This document shows positions 15,446 to 23,919 of a stretch of DNA of 37,422 nt, in pieces. Both the position numbers and the translations under genes were made by a program. The number at the start of each line of letters is the position of its first letter. Positions within the stretch are counted from its first letter, which is position 1. This DNA comes from Citromicrobium sp. (GTDB lineage Bacteria > Pseudomonadota > Alphaproteobacteria > Sphingomonadales > Sphingomonadaceae). The DNA is taken from positions 1 through 37,422 of the forward strand of contig QFNA01000067.1 of assembly GCA_003248395.1 (NCBI GenBank). The letters are read 5' to 3'. Under the pieces are notes generated by a model, which worked only from the letters and a program-made list of their open reading frames with translations, was not told the DNA's origin and searched no databases.

Positions 15446-15695
15446 GGAAGTACCTTTCCTGTCTTTCGGACCAGAAGGCGTCCCCCGTTCAGCATCCTCT
15501 CCCGTCGACCGGTGCCTTGTGGAACTCGATTTCGCACGCAGCCCCGTTCCCGACGAATGCCGTGGGTTCGGCCTGCCACCCTGGCGGATGACGCGCGCAG
15601 CTACGTAAGCCGGTGCGGTTTGGATGCGTCGGGTCGAAATTTTTTTGAAAATTTGCGGTTCGCGGGGTTAGCGCGAGGAATTCAGGCGAAAATTC
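15446..15695. other. Gap between adhesin and anti-sigma genes
   Basis: A 250-base stretch without a convincing gene. It should hold the adhesin promoter. An AT-rich island at 15637-15654 contains the inverted repeat AAATTTT/AAAATTT with a 4-base loop, conspicuous in GC-rich DNA. No promoter hexamers could be assigned with confidence. Confidence 0.4.
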
Positions 15696-16460
15696 TCAAA
15701 CTTGGTTGAGAGCGCCAGCCACTAGGATGGGCGGTGTCGGCTCCTCGTGCGGTGCGCCTGTATCCTCTTCGAAAGTCACCGCGAGGCTTGCGCCGTCATC
15801 GAGCAAGCCGAGCTCAGCATCGGTCAACTGCCGCGCAAAATCACCACTTTGCGGAATATAGCCGAGCGAGCGCGGAACCCCGTCCGCCGGAATGACCCAA
15901 AGCTCGGGTGCCTGCCCGGCCTCTGGCGAGAAACCGTCAATCGCGAGCGAGATATCGCCCCGCTGCTCGTCGACGATTGCCGCGAGCGAGCGACCGGACT
16001 CTTCATCGGAAAGCTGAGCGATAAGCAGCGGCGAACGTTCGGGCGCGGACGTCTCGATCGGCACGGGTGGCTGCGCACCACGTGGAATGTCGAGGAAGAC
16101 GAACGCAAGGGCTGCCGCGATTGCGCCCCCGAGCAGGGTAAAGCCGAGCGCGCTGCCAAGGGGTAGCTTCTGCTCGGGCGGTGCGGATGGGAGGGGCGCG
16201 GGACTGCCGCTGACCGACCCTTCGTCGGGCAGGCGCGCGACCACGCCGCGCCAGACGTCTTCCGATGGCTGCGCGCTTCCCGACGCCTCGGCAATCGGAC
16301 CGAACTGCATGGCCCACCATTCCACGGCCTGGGCAAAATCGCGTTCAGCCAGCACACGGTGGCGCGCGGTAGCCAGTTCGTCACCCTCGAGCAGACCGAG
16401 AGCATATTCGCCTGCGAGCGCGAAATCGTCGTCGCCCATACCGGGAAGCAGATCAGCCAT
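15696..16460 (-). CDS. RskA-type anti-sigma factor
   Basis: Single-pass inner-membrane regulator of 254 residues that holds the ECF sigma factor encoded just upstream. The cytoplasmic N-terminus (1-100) has the FALAGEYALGLLEGDE pattern of RskA-type anti-sigma domains, without zinc ligands. A membrane helix spans about 103-124 (SALGFTLLGGAIAAALAFVFL). The periplasmic RskA domain follows, with SLAAIVDEQRGDISLAIDG and PELWVIPADGVPRSLGYIP. Its ATG at 16460 lies 8 bases inside the sigma gene, so translation is coupled. In this family periplasmic signals usually lead to proteolysis of the anti-sigma and release of sigma. The signal here is unknown. Confidence 0.88.
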   Translation of the reverse strand: MADLLPGMGDDDFALAGEYALGLLEGDELATARHRVLAERDFAQAVEWWAMQFGPIAEASGSAQPSEDVWRGVVARLPDEGSVSGSPAPLPSAPPEQKLPLGSALGFTLLGGAIAAALAFVFLDIPRGAQPPVPIETSAPERSPLLIAQLSDEESGRSLAAIVDEQRGDISLAIDGFSPEAGQAPELWVIPADGVPRSLGYIPQSGDFARQLTDAELGLLDDGASLAVTFEEDTGAPHEEPTPPILVAGALNQV

Positions 16461-17022
16461 CGAGGCATCCCCGCAGAGCGATCAGGGCACGCCGGATACG
16501 GCTCTTCAAGGTGCCGAGCGGCACCCCGATGCGCCGGGCGAGCTCGGAATGGGTGAGGCCCTCGAAAAAGGCGATGACGACAGGTTTGCGCTGGTCTTCC
16601 TGTAGATCCTCGAGGCATGCGCGCAGCGCGTCCGCATCTTCTGCCCGGCACAGCCAATCGTCGGCGTGAGGCGCGTCGTCGGCGACATCTGGCAATCGGT
16701 CGGCGCCATCTTCCTCGCGCCTGCCGCTGCGCCGAACCTCGTCGATGGCGCTGTTGCGCGCAATGACGCAGAGCCAGGTAATCGGGCTAGCCCGCTCGCG
16801 ATCGAACCGACCGGCGCGGCTCCAGACCTTGATATATACGTCCTGCAGCACATCCTCGGCCACCTCGCGGCTGCGCACGATCCGCAGAATGACGCCGAAT
16901 AGTTTGGCAGAGGAGGCATCATAGACTTCGCGCAGCGCCGTGCGATCGCCCGATCCGACGCGGCGCAGGGCATCGGAAAGCGCTTCGCGCCGAATGTCCA
17001 TGCTGTCGGTTGCGTGCCCCAT
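16453..17022 (-). CDS. ECF-family RNA polymerase sigma factor (SigK/RpoE-like, RskA-linked)
   Basis: Alternative sigma factor of 189 residues. Region 2 is at about 27-96: ALREVYDASSAKLFGVILRIV, then EVAEDVLQDVYIKVWSRAGRFD and ITWLCVIARNSAIDEVRR. Region 4 is at about 130-185: LQEDQRKPVVIAFFEGLTHSE, LARRIGVPLGTLKSRIRRAL. The ATG at 17022 is preferred over a TTG ten codons upstream because it is the first ATG before the domain; neither has a strong Shine-Dalgarno. It forms an operon with the RskA-type anti-sigma gene. The 257-base gap to rplK is divergent and should contain promoters for both. The adjacent adhesin is a candidate regulon member. Confidence 0.9.
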   Translation of the reverse strand: MGHATDSMDIRREALSDALRRVGSGDRTALREVYDASSAKLFGVILRIVRSREVAEDVLQDVYIKVWSRAGRFDRERASPITWLCVIARNSAIDEVRRSGRREEDGADRLPDVADDAPHADDWLCRAEDADALRACLEDLQEDQRKPVVIAFFEGLTHSELARRIGVPLGTLKSRIRRALIALRGCLDG

Positions 17023-17159
17023 TGCCGCGCAGCTTACACGGGTGCGAAACAATTGAAATAGTTAAGTTCCCTGTCGGATCGGCGTCGTGTGTGCAGGGTG
17101 AGGTCGGCTGCATTTCGCTATTGCGGGTCAGGTCGCTGGCGTCACCACATCGGTGCGCC

Positions 17160-17187
17160 TTGCAAAATTCCCCGAAGCCGCTATGTG
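17160..17187 (+). promoter_or_regulatory. Probable rplK-rplA promoter
   Basis: TTGCAA (17160-17165) and TATGTG (17182-17187) are separated by 16 bases. A leader of about 115 bases then runs to rplK. Leaders of L11-L1 operons are often bound by L1 as feedback control; no specific L1 site was demonstrated here. Confidence 0.5.
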
Positions 17188-17309
17188 CGCGCCTTCCCTG
17201 GCAACAGCTTCGGAACAATCCATGCGGGAGAAGGCGCTGTCCTTCGCTCGACCGCTCAACATGAGGCAGTTTCGAAAGAGCCTGCCGACAGTGTGAAAGG
17301 AGGCCAGTA

Positions 17310-17741
17310 GTGGCCAAGAAGATCGAAGGCTATATCAAGCTGCAGGTGCCTGCGGGCACTGCCAACCCCTCACCCCCGATCGGCCCTGCGCTGGGTCAGC
17401 GCGGTGTGAACATCATGGAATTCTGCAAGGCGTTCAACGCCGCCACGCAGGATCTCGAAAAAAACGCTCCCATCCCGACCGTGATCACGGTTTATGCGGA
17501 CCGTTCGTTCAGCTTCACCACCAAGACCCCGCCGGCATCGTTCTATCTCAAGAAGGCTGCCAAGCTGAAGTCGGGTTCGAAAGAGCCGGGCAAGGTTTCG
17601 GCCGGAACCATCAAGCGCAGCGCGGTGAAGGAAATCGCCGAAGCCAAGATGGCCGACCTCAATGCGAACGACGTCGATCAGGCCATGAAGATCATCGAAG
17701 GCAGCGCGCGTTCGATGGGCCTCGAAGTGGTGGAGGGCTAA
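17310..17741 (+). CDS. rplK: 50S ribosomal protein L11
   Basis: Binds 23S rRNA in the GTPase-associated centre. It has 143 residues, normal length. It starts with GTG at 17310, chosen because a near-perfect AAGGAGG (17297-17303) lies 6 bases upstream. Family segments are KLQVPAGTANPSPPIGPALGQRG, NIMEFCKAFNAAT, PTVITVYADRSFSFTTKTPPAS and the C-terminal GSARSMGLEVVEG. rplA follows after 4 bases. Confidence 0.98.
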   Translation: MAKKIEGYIKLQVPAGTANPSPPIGPALGQRGVNIMEFCKAFNAATQDLEKNAPIPTVITVYADRSFSFTTKTPPASFYLKKAAKLKSGSKEPGKVSAGTIKRSAVKEIAEAKMADLNANDVDQAMKIIEGSARSMGLEVVEG

Positions 17742-17745
17742 GACC

Positions 17746-18438
17746 ATGGCAAAGCAGACGAAGAAACAGCAGACTGTAGCGAAGCTCGACAACGAGAAAC
17801 TCTACACCGTCGATGAAGCGATCGCCACTCTACGCGAGCACAAGGCGAAGTTCGACGAAACCGTCGAAGTCGCCATGAACCTCGGCGTCGATCCGCGTCA
17901 CGCCGACCAGATGGTCCGGGGCATGGTCTCGCTCCCGAGCGGCACCGGCAAGGACGTCAAGGTCGCCGTGTTCGCCAAGGGCGACAATGCCGAGAAGGCG
18001 CTTGCTGCCGGAGCCGACAAGGTCGGTGCCGAAGATCTCATGGAAGACATGCAGAACGGCAATCTCGACTACGACCGCGTGATCGCCACACCCGACATGA
18101 TGGGTGTCGTCGGCCGTCTCGGTAAGGTGCTCGGTCCCAAGGGCCTTATGCCGAACCCCAAGCTCGGCACCGTCACGCCGAACGTGGAACAGGCCGTGAA
18201 GGACGCCAAGGGCGGCCAGGTCGAATTCCGCGTCGAAAAGATGGGCATCATCCACAGCGGCATCGGCAAGCTGTCGTTCAAGGACGACGCTCTGAAGGAA
18301 AATTTCAAGGCGCTGACCGATGCGATCGTCAAGGCGAAGCCGTCGGGCGCCAAGGGCAAGTATGTCCGCAAGGTCACGCTGACCAGCTCGATGGGCCCCG
18401 GCCTCAAGGTAGACCTCGGCGAGGTAGAAGGCGCCTGA
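17746..18438 (+). CDS. rplA: 50S ribosomal protein L1
   Basis: Forms the L1 stalk near the ribosomal E site and commonly represses its own L11-L1 mRNA. It has 230 residues, normal length. Landmarks are NLGVDPRHADQMVRGMVSLP, the GTGKDVKVAVFAKGDNAEKA segment, ATPDMMGVVGRLGKVLGPKG with LMPNPKLGTVT, and the end KVTLTSSMGPGLKVDL. The operon ends here: a strong terminator follows and the next gene is on the other strand, so rplJ and rplL are not attached. Confidence 0.98.
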   Translation: MAKQTKKQQTVAKLDNEKLYTVDEAIATLREHKAKFDETVEVAMNLGVDPRHADQMVRGMVSLPSGTGKDVKVAVFAKGDNAEKALAAGADKVGAEDLMEDMQNGNLDYDRVIATPDMMGVVGRLGKVLGPKGLMPNPKLGTVTPNVEQAVKDAKGGQVEFRVEKMGIIHSGIGKLSFKDDALKENFKALTDAIVKAKPSGAKGKYVRKVTLTSSMGPGLKVDLGEVEGA

Positions 18439-18464
18439 GCCTTTTCCTACTAGGGTTTGAAAAG

Positions 18465-18494
18465 GGGCCGGAGAGAAATCTCCGGCCCTTTTTT
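18465..18494. terminator. Strong intrinsic terminator after rplA
   Basis: GGGCCGGAGA (18465-18474) pairs perfectly with TCTCCGGCCC (18479-18488) across a GAAA tetraloop and is followed by six T residues (18489-18494). The minus strand also has a T-rich tail, so it can serve the convergent DUF2339 gene, whose stop codon touches it. Confidence 0.95.
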
Positions 18495-21335
18495 ATTGGC
18501 TCTGGACATTTTCCTTCGATGCCTCAGGGGATCGCAGCTGGCGCGAATAGAACCAGCCAATCCCGATGAGGCTGGCGCCTAGCGCGACGAAGCTGGCGAT
18601 GCGCAGCAGTCCCTCGAGCCCTGCCGTGTCGAACAGGAACACCTTGACGACCGTGGCGATCATCAGGACCAGCGAGCCGACGCGCCAGCTGCGTTCACCG
18701 CGATGGCTGCCCACCAACAGAAAAGCCGCAGCCAGAATAATGCCGATGAGCGACCGCAGAAGGTCTTCGGTTTGCCCGATGGATGTATTTGCGAGGATCG
18801 TGCCGGCGAAGAGCTGTCTGAGCAAGCTTATCGCGCCAAGCAAGGCGACAATCATGACCATGGCGTCGATCCACCGTCGCCATTGCGGCATCCAGATACG
18901 AAGCGACAGGAGTCCGCCGAGTGCGACGCCAGTGCAGGCCAGCGCGAGGTTGGCCAAGGGGATCGAACCGACCGCCTGTGCTGCCCACAATGGATTGTGG
19001 AGTATGCCCGTAAACCAGGCGAAGTGCGCGACAGACAGGCCCGCGAGCATGGCAGCGGCACGGATGTTCGGCTTCAGCGGTCCGACACCCTTGGCGAAAA
19101 GCCACGCCGCTGCGAGCAGCAGGGCTTCCCAGACAGTCCGTTCCGCAAGGCCGCGGTCGATGAAGTCCGTCATGGTGTCGATGGCAAATATATGGCGGTA
19201 GAGAATGTGCGCGGCTATCACCGCCACAGCTAGCGCTGCTGTCCATTGCGGGGCGGGTCTTGCGCGCTTGCTCTCGATGCCCATCGATCCGGCGGCAAGC
19301 GCAATGGCAAAAGGCAGCAAATAGCCGAGCGTCGATCTAATGGTGGGAAGGTCAGGCAGCAGTAACGGCTTGCCACCCGCCGCGGAGACTGTGCCGACCA
19401 ACCATGCAAGAATCGGCAGGGCCGCCCAGCCGAACATGCACGCGGTCAGACCAAGTATCGCCATATCCCGGTTCGGAAGTTTCCACCGAAGGCCGATGAC
19501 AAGCACCGCTGCGCACCAGAGCAGGGCGACAGGCATCAGCAGCTGAGCCAGCGCAGCAAACAGCATGATGGCCGCACCGAATTCAGCGACGGCGCGGTGC
19601 CACCGCTCGCGTTCCAGCCAGGCTAGTGCTGCGGCCGGCGCAGCCCCCGCTAGCCAGCGTGCCGCAGCCAGAATGTCGGGCGAAGCGGTGCCACTGACGA
19701 GCGCGCCCATTTCATGCAGATCGCCATCGGTCGCAGGGACCATAATGGCGGTGGCGAGCGCGCCGATCCGCAAAAGCGTGGCGCTCCGATCGTCGTTCGA
19801 GGCCCTGTCGTGCAAGAGGTGGAGCAAGCCGAGCGCAATGCCAGCGGCGGCAAATGGCGCGGCGGACCAATGCAAAACGCAGGCCGTCGAAAGAAAGGCT
19901 AGAACGGCAGCCGAGGCGAGCTGAAGCGGCAGTTGGGCGTTTTCGTCCGAATGCCATCCCTTCGAAGCGGCGAGCGCGGGGATCCCGGCGAGCAGCATCA
20001 GCGCTGCTGCTTCCCACGGACGGGTTGCATCCGGATACAGCGTGTCGAAGAGGTAGAGCGTGACGATCCCGACTGCGAGAGGGACGGCCGCGACCATCAG
20101 CCTGTCGACAAGCCGATCGTCCGCGCGCCAAATGTGCAGCAAAGGGACCAGCGCGAAGATGCAGACGAGTGCGCTGGCGACAAGTGCAAATTCGATCGGC
20201 GGGGCTCCTGCCCAGAATGACAGAAGTATTATCGCCACGGCAGCAGCCATCGCACTGGCTATCCGCAGGGATGGTCGTGACCAGCCAAACCAGGCAAGCG
20301 CCGCGCCCAGCAGGGCGTAGAGGCCCCAGCCCAGCATCGAAAATCCGCCACTCTCGACAAGAAAGGCGAGCTGGAGGCTGGCTATGGCTGCCGCGCCCAG
20401 GCGCATCGGCTGTTCGAAGCCTTCGTTCGATAAGATGGCCGGGAGAACTGCGCCGAGTGCAACGAAATAGAGTCCCAGCGCAAGGAGATCACCCGTTGTA
20501 AATTCGCCTGCGGCAAGCAGCAGTGCCCCCCATCCAAGTCCGCCGATCAAGGCCGATAGTCCGAGCCAGGGCCTTTGCTGGCGATTGCCGGTTAGCGTGA
20601 GACCTGCAGTGACCAGCGCGAGATAAAGCGTAAGGAGCGGGAGGTTGGCATCGTCGCCACCGACCAATGCCGGCGCGGCAAATCCGCCGATTAGTCCCAG
20701 AACGGCACTGGGCAGTCCGAACCTGTAGGAGAGAGTGATCGCGAGGGCGGTCACGGCGGCAAGGCCGATGAACGCGACTGTTTGCCCTATCAGGCCATAC
20801 TGCGACCCGGCGAGGTAAAAACCCGCATAAAGGGTCGCCAGACCGGCACCGGCGAGCGCTTGGCGCACACGCTCGTCGGCGACGCGGTGTTCAAAGCGGT
20901 AGGCGAGTTCCGCTGCCGCAAGGAGTAGCAGACCGAACAGGAACGACAAGACGACACGTACAACCGGCGTCAGCAGCCCCGCTTCGATCGAATAGCGAAC
21001 GAGGAACACCCCGGCGACCGCAAGGGTGATTCCGCCTGCCCAGATCGGCAGGCGGCGACCGAAAATTTCCTCGAAATCGAGATCGAGGCGAGGACGTCGC
21101 GGTGCCGAACCACCTTGGCCGAAGGTTCGCGCGCTGCTTCTTCGACTGTCGGCCGGGCCGGGGCAGGCGGATTGAATTCGGCGGGCGAGCGGCTTTCATT
21201 ATTTGAGTTGGTCAGATCGCGACGCCCGTGTTCGAGCGCTTCCTCAAGGTCTTCGACGCGACGCAGCAGGCTCTGATGCTGCACCCACAGGTAGCAGGCA
21301 GCTGCGATCAGGATAAGGATAAGCAACCACGCCAT
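18493..21335 (-). pseudogene. DUF2339 multi-pass membrane protein, frameshifted in its linker
   Basis: Large inner-membrane protein of unknown function, recognised by the DUF2339 layout. The start at 21335 (AAAGGA upstream) encodes a first helix MAWLLILILIAAACYLWV, a short coiled segment (LLRRVEDLEEALEHG) and a Pro-rich linker. Near 21100-21125 the frame changes; the other frame continues RPRLDLDFEEIFGRRLPIWAG and then the long helical region (18493-21009 open without a break). That region has some twenty or more hydrophobic helices, e.g. AGVFLVRYSIEAGLLTP, LAGAGLATLYAGFYLAGSQYG and PSAVLGLIGGFAAPALVGG. A one-base error or a deletion in the low-complexity linker would explain the break. It may encode a working protein if the lesion is a sequencing error. 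It is convergent with rplA. Confidence 0.8.
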
Positions 21336-21434
21336 CACGACGTCCTTTCAGGGCGAAGGGTAAGGCCGTTGTCGCGGCAGGCAAGCGCCGGCATGTAATT
21401 GTTCGCCGATAACGCGCGTCTTTCGCGCTCGGAC

Positions 21435-21509
21435 TTAGCGCACGCGAACCCTGTAGCAGGGGATGACCACTGCCAGCGTTTTGTCCAAACCTATCGCGCG
21501 AGTTTGCAT
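21435..21509 (-). pseudogene. Remnant of a family 2 glycosyltransferase start
   Basis: Seventeen bases after the CinA-type stop, an ATG at 21509 opens a 24-codon frame reading LDKTLAVVIPCYRVRVR and then TAA. KTLAVVIPCYRV is the characteristic first strand of GT-A glycosyltransferases of the DPM1/GT2 type. The remaining roughly 300 residues are absent, and the DUF2339 upstream region follows. It could be a true gene remnant or another, larger deletion in the sequence. The rest of the gap (21339-21434) shows no further coding signal. Confidence 0.5.
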
Positions 21510-21526
21510 TTGCTTGAATCCGTCAA

Positions 21527-22196
21527 TCAAACGCCACCTGGCGTGAAATCGAAGCCAAGTGCTGCGAGCCCATCGCACAAGGCGTCGACACAGGCGTCGA
21601 GTTGCGCACGGTCGGTCGAGCGAATGACGAAATTCGAACTCGCTTTCGGGAATGAACCCTCCGACGGTTTCGGAAAGAAGCGGTGCACCGCCTTCGAGCG
21701 TGCCTGTCAGCGCGTCGAGCATGCCGGCGGTGATATGCGGTACGCCGGCCATCAAGTGGACATTGTCGATCCTGATTCCGGGTGCCCCCGACATCCGATT
21801 GGGAATGAGTTCGGCCCCGGCAGGGGTGCGCGCCATCCGCAGGCGGCCTTCGTTCAGCCCACCCTTGTCGGCGTAATATGCTTCGAGAATTGCACGGGCT
21901 TCGGAATGGACGATGACATCGACGCCGAGCGCCTGCGCGACAGCGTCAACAGTGATATCGTCGTGGGTCGGGCCGATGCCGCCGGTGGTGAAGAGATAGT
22001 CGTATGCCTCTCGTAAAGCATTCACGGCATCGACGATGCGATCGATCACATCGGGGACGACGCGCACTTCTGACAGGCGAATGCCTTGCACCTGCAACCA
22101 GCTTGCGACCTGTGCAATGTTCTTGTCGTGCGTCCGGCCGGACAATATTTCATCGCCGATGATGACGAGGCCTGCCGTGTAGATGCGATCGGTCAT
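21527..22196 (-). pseudogene. CinA-type molybdopterin-binding domain protein, frameshifted near the end
   Basis: Soluble protein of the competence/damage-inducible CinA N-terminal family (MoaB/MogA fold), single-domain form of about 250 residues. Visible are GLVIIGDEILSGRTHDKN (start), VPDVIDRIVDAVNAL, LFTTGGIGPTHDDITVDAVAQALG and NVHLMAGVPHITAGMLDAL. After GGFIPESE (joint about 21628-21640) frame one drifts into unrelated sequence. A second frame supplies the proper end FVIRSTDRAQLDACVDALCDG down to a TGA at 21527-21529. The middle piece, about 28 residues typically including IGSYPFF, is missing. The gene begins 33 bases after the monooxygenase stop, so they probably share a transcript. The exact activity of this single-domain form is not known to me. 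Confidence 0.83.
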
Positions 22197-22229
22197 TCCA
22201 GCATCGCTACTGCAGGAAGCTTGCCAATT

Positions 22230-23732
22230 CTACTCTGCAGCTTCCAATTCGGTGTGTTCGGCACTGGACGGGCGCGCGATCCGCCGAAATTCCAGGATTC
22301 CGTCATCGACCGGCTCTTCGCTCATCCGTCGACGATCCTCGACGTATTCCTGGTTCAGCCTCCAAGGGTAGTCGACGGCATTTTTCGGCATGATCGATTT
22401 GCTGCGCTGGATATAACCCGATGAAAAATCGAAGATGTCGTCTTCTTCGAGTTCGTGATCGACCGGCAGGATGGGTATGGCGACATCAACGTCCATGCCC
22501 TCCATCAGGTTCAGCACGCGGCAGATGTAATCCGAAACGATATCCGCTCTCAGCGTCCAACTGGCATTGAGATAGCCGAAAACCATCGCAAGGTTGGGGA
22601 CGTTGGAGAACATCGCGCCCTTGTAATAATACCGCTGCGCAAAATCGATCGGCTCGCCGTCCAGCGAAAGATCGATCTTTCCGGCTATAGCGAGTTTGAG
22701 ACCGGTGGCAGTAACGATGATATCGGCGGGAAGGAAACGATCGTCGCTCAGGCGCACGCCACCCTTGTCGAACGCCCTGATTTGTCCGGTGACGATGTCG
22801 GCCTTGCCCGCTTTCATTGCATCGAACAGATCATCGTCGGGTACGAGACAAAGGCGCTGTTCCCACGGGTTGTAGGGCGGTGTGAAGGGTGCGAGGTCGT
22901 AGTCGCTGCCCATCGATTTGCGGATGCGCTTGTGCAGACCCTGCTTGACCTTTTCAGGCTTGTTTCGCGCAAGTTTGAAACTGAAATCCTGAAGCTTGAT
23001 GTTCTTCCACCGCGTGATGCGGTAGGCGCGTTCCTCCGGCAGGACCTTGCGCAGCAGATTTGCGACACGGTCCTTCGCCGGACGGCTGAACATCCAGGTC
23101 GGCGTGCGCTGGAGCATCGTCACCCTGGCAGCTTTGGCGGCCATCGAAGGTACGATCGTAACCGCCGTTGCGCCGGAACCTACAACGACGATTTGCTTGT
23201 CGTGGTAGTCGAGGTCCTCCGGATAGAATTGCGGGTGCACGACTTGCCCGTCGAAGGCACTGAAATCGAAACCGGGATCGTAGGGCTGGTCGTAATCGTA
23301 ATATCCCGAACCCAGATAGAGCCAATTGGCAGTGACAAGCTTTCTTTCGCCGTCGGCGGCTTCCAGCGTCACGTGCCAGTGTGCCTTGGATTGGCGCCAG
23401 TCAGCCGAGATGACCTTGCGCCCAAACTGGATGTGCCGGCGGATGTCCCGCTCGTCGACAATGCGGTGGAGATATTCGAGGATCGCTGGTGCATCGGCGA
23501 TCGATTTTTCATGCCGCCAAGGTTCGAATTCGAAACCGAGCGTATGCATGTCGCTGTCGGACCGGATTCCGGGATAGCGAAACAGATCCCATGTGCCGCC
23601 GAGATTTTCTCGTCGCTCAACGAGCGCAAAATCGCGGGTAGGGCATTTCATTTTCAGATGGGCGGCCATGCCGATACCGGAAATACCGGCGCCGACGATC
23701 AGGACGTCGAAATGGTCGGGCTTTTCGCTCAT
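22230..23732 (-). CDS. FAD-dependent Baeyer-Villiger-type monooxygenase (EthA-like)
   Basis: NADPH- and oxygen-dependent flavoprotein of 500 residues that inserts oxygen into ketones or oxidises sulfur compounds. The ATG at 23732 has AGGAG 8 bases upstream. The FAD motif GAGISG (about residues 14-19) is followed by ENLGGTWDLFRYPGIRSDSD. The second nucleotide site is VVVGSGATAV (about 182-191). The Baeyer-Villiger fingerprint appears as FDGQVVHPQFYP (160-171): Phe160, Gly162 and His166 fit, but the usual Trp is Tyr170. YNPWEQRLCLVPDDDLF and ADIIVTATGL are family signatures. No missing block noticed. It is divergent from the LacI-type regulator with palindromes in between, so repression by that regulator is plausible. 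The natural substrate is unknown. Confidence 0.9.
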   Translation of the reverse strand: MSEKPDHFDVLIVGAGISGIGMAAHLKMKCPTRDFALVERRENLGGTWDLFRYPGIRSDSDMHTLGFEFEPWRHEKSIADAPAILEYLHRIVDERDIRRHIQFGRKVISADWRQSKAHWHVTLEAADGERKLVTANWLYLGSGYYDYDQPYDPGFDFSAFDGQVVHPQFYPEDLDYHDKQIVVVGSGATAVTIVPSMAAKAARVTMLQRTPTWMFSRPAKDRVANLLRKVLPEERAYRITRWKNIKLQDFSFKLARNKPEKVKQGLHKRIRKSMGSDYDLAPFTPPYNPWEQRLCLVPDDDLFDAMKAGKADIVTGQIRAFDKGGVRLSDDRFLPADIIVTATGLKLAIAGKIDLSLDGEPIDFAQRYYYKGAMFSNVPNLAMVFGYLNASWTLRADIVSDYICRVLNLMEGMDVDVAIPILPVDHELEEDDIFDFSSGYIQRSKSIMPKNAVDYPWRLNQEYVEDRRRMSEEPVDDGILEFRRIARPSSAEHTELEAAE

Positions 23733-23785
23733 AGGTCGATCTCCTGCCATTCGTTTACCCGAAGCAAGGCGTGAGTGAAAGTGTC

Positions 23786-23802
23786 GGTTGCAGCTTGCAA
23801 CC
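23786..23802. promoter_or_regulatory. 17-bp palindrome between monooxygenase and LacI-type genes
   Basis: GGTTGCA-GCT-TGCAACC, with perfect 7-base arms, lies 54 bases before the monooxygenase start and 118 before the lacI-type start. TTGCA/TGCAA half-sites are common for LacI-family repressors. A second inverted pair, TGCACC (23864-23869) and GGTGCA (23881-23886), lies nearer the regulator gene. Confidence 0.5.
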
Positions 23803-23919
23803 TTTGCCAGCGAATGGCGGTTGACCTCTCCGCGTTTCGCGAACATTCCCTGGCGAGCAACGATGCACCAGGATCATTGGGGTGCACCGGTTCAAAGTTT
23901 TGGGACAGAGGATTGCTGC

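Noticed and set aside
16453..17052. Start of the sigma factor at TTG 17052
   Set aside because: Adds ten residues outside the sigma-2 domain and has no Shine-Dalgarno; ATG 17022 is simpler, though not proven.
22455..23774. Plus-strand open frame of 439 codons
   Set aside because: Antisense to the flavin monooxygenase and has no recognisable features.
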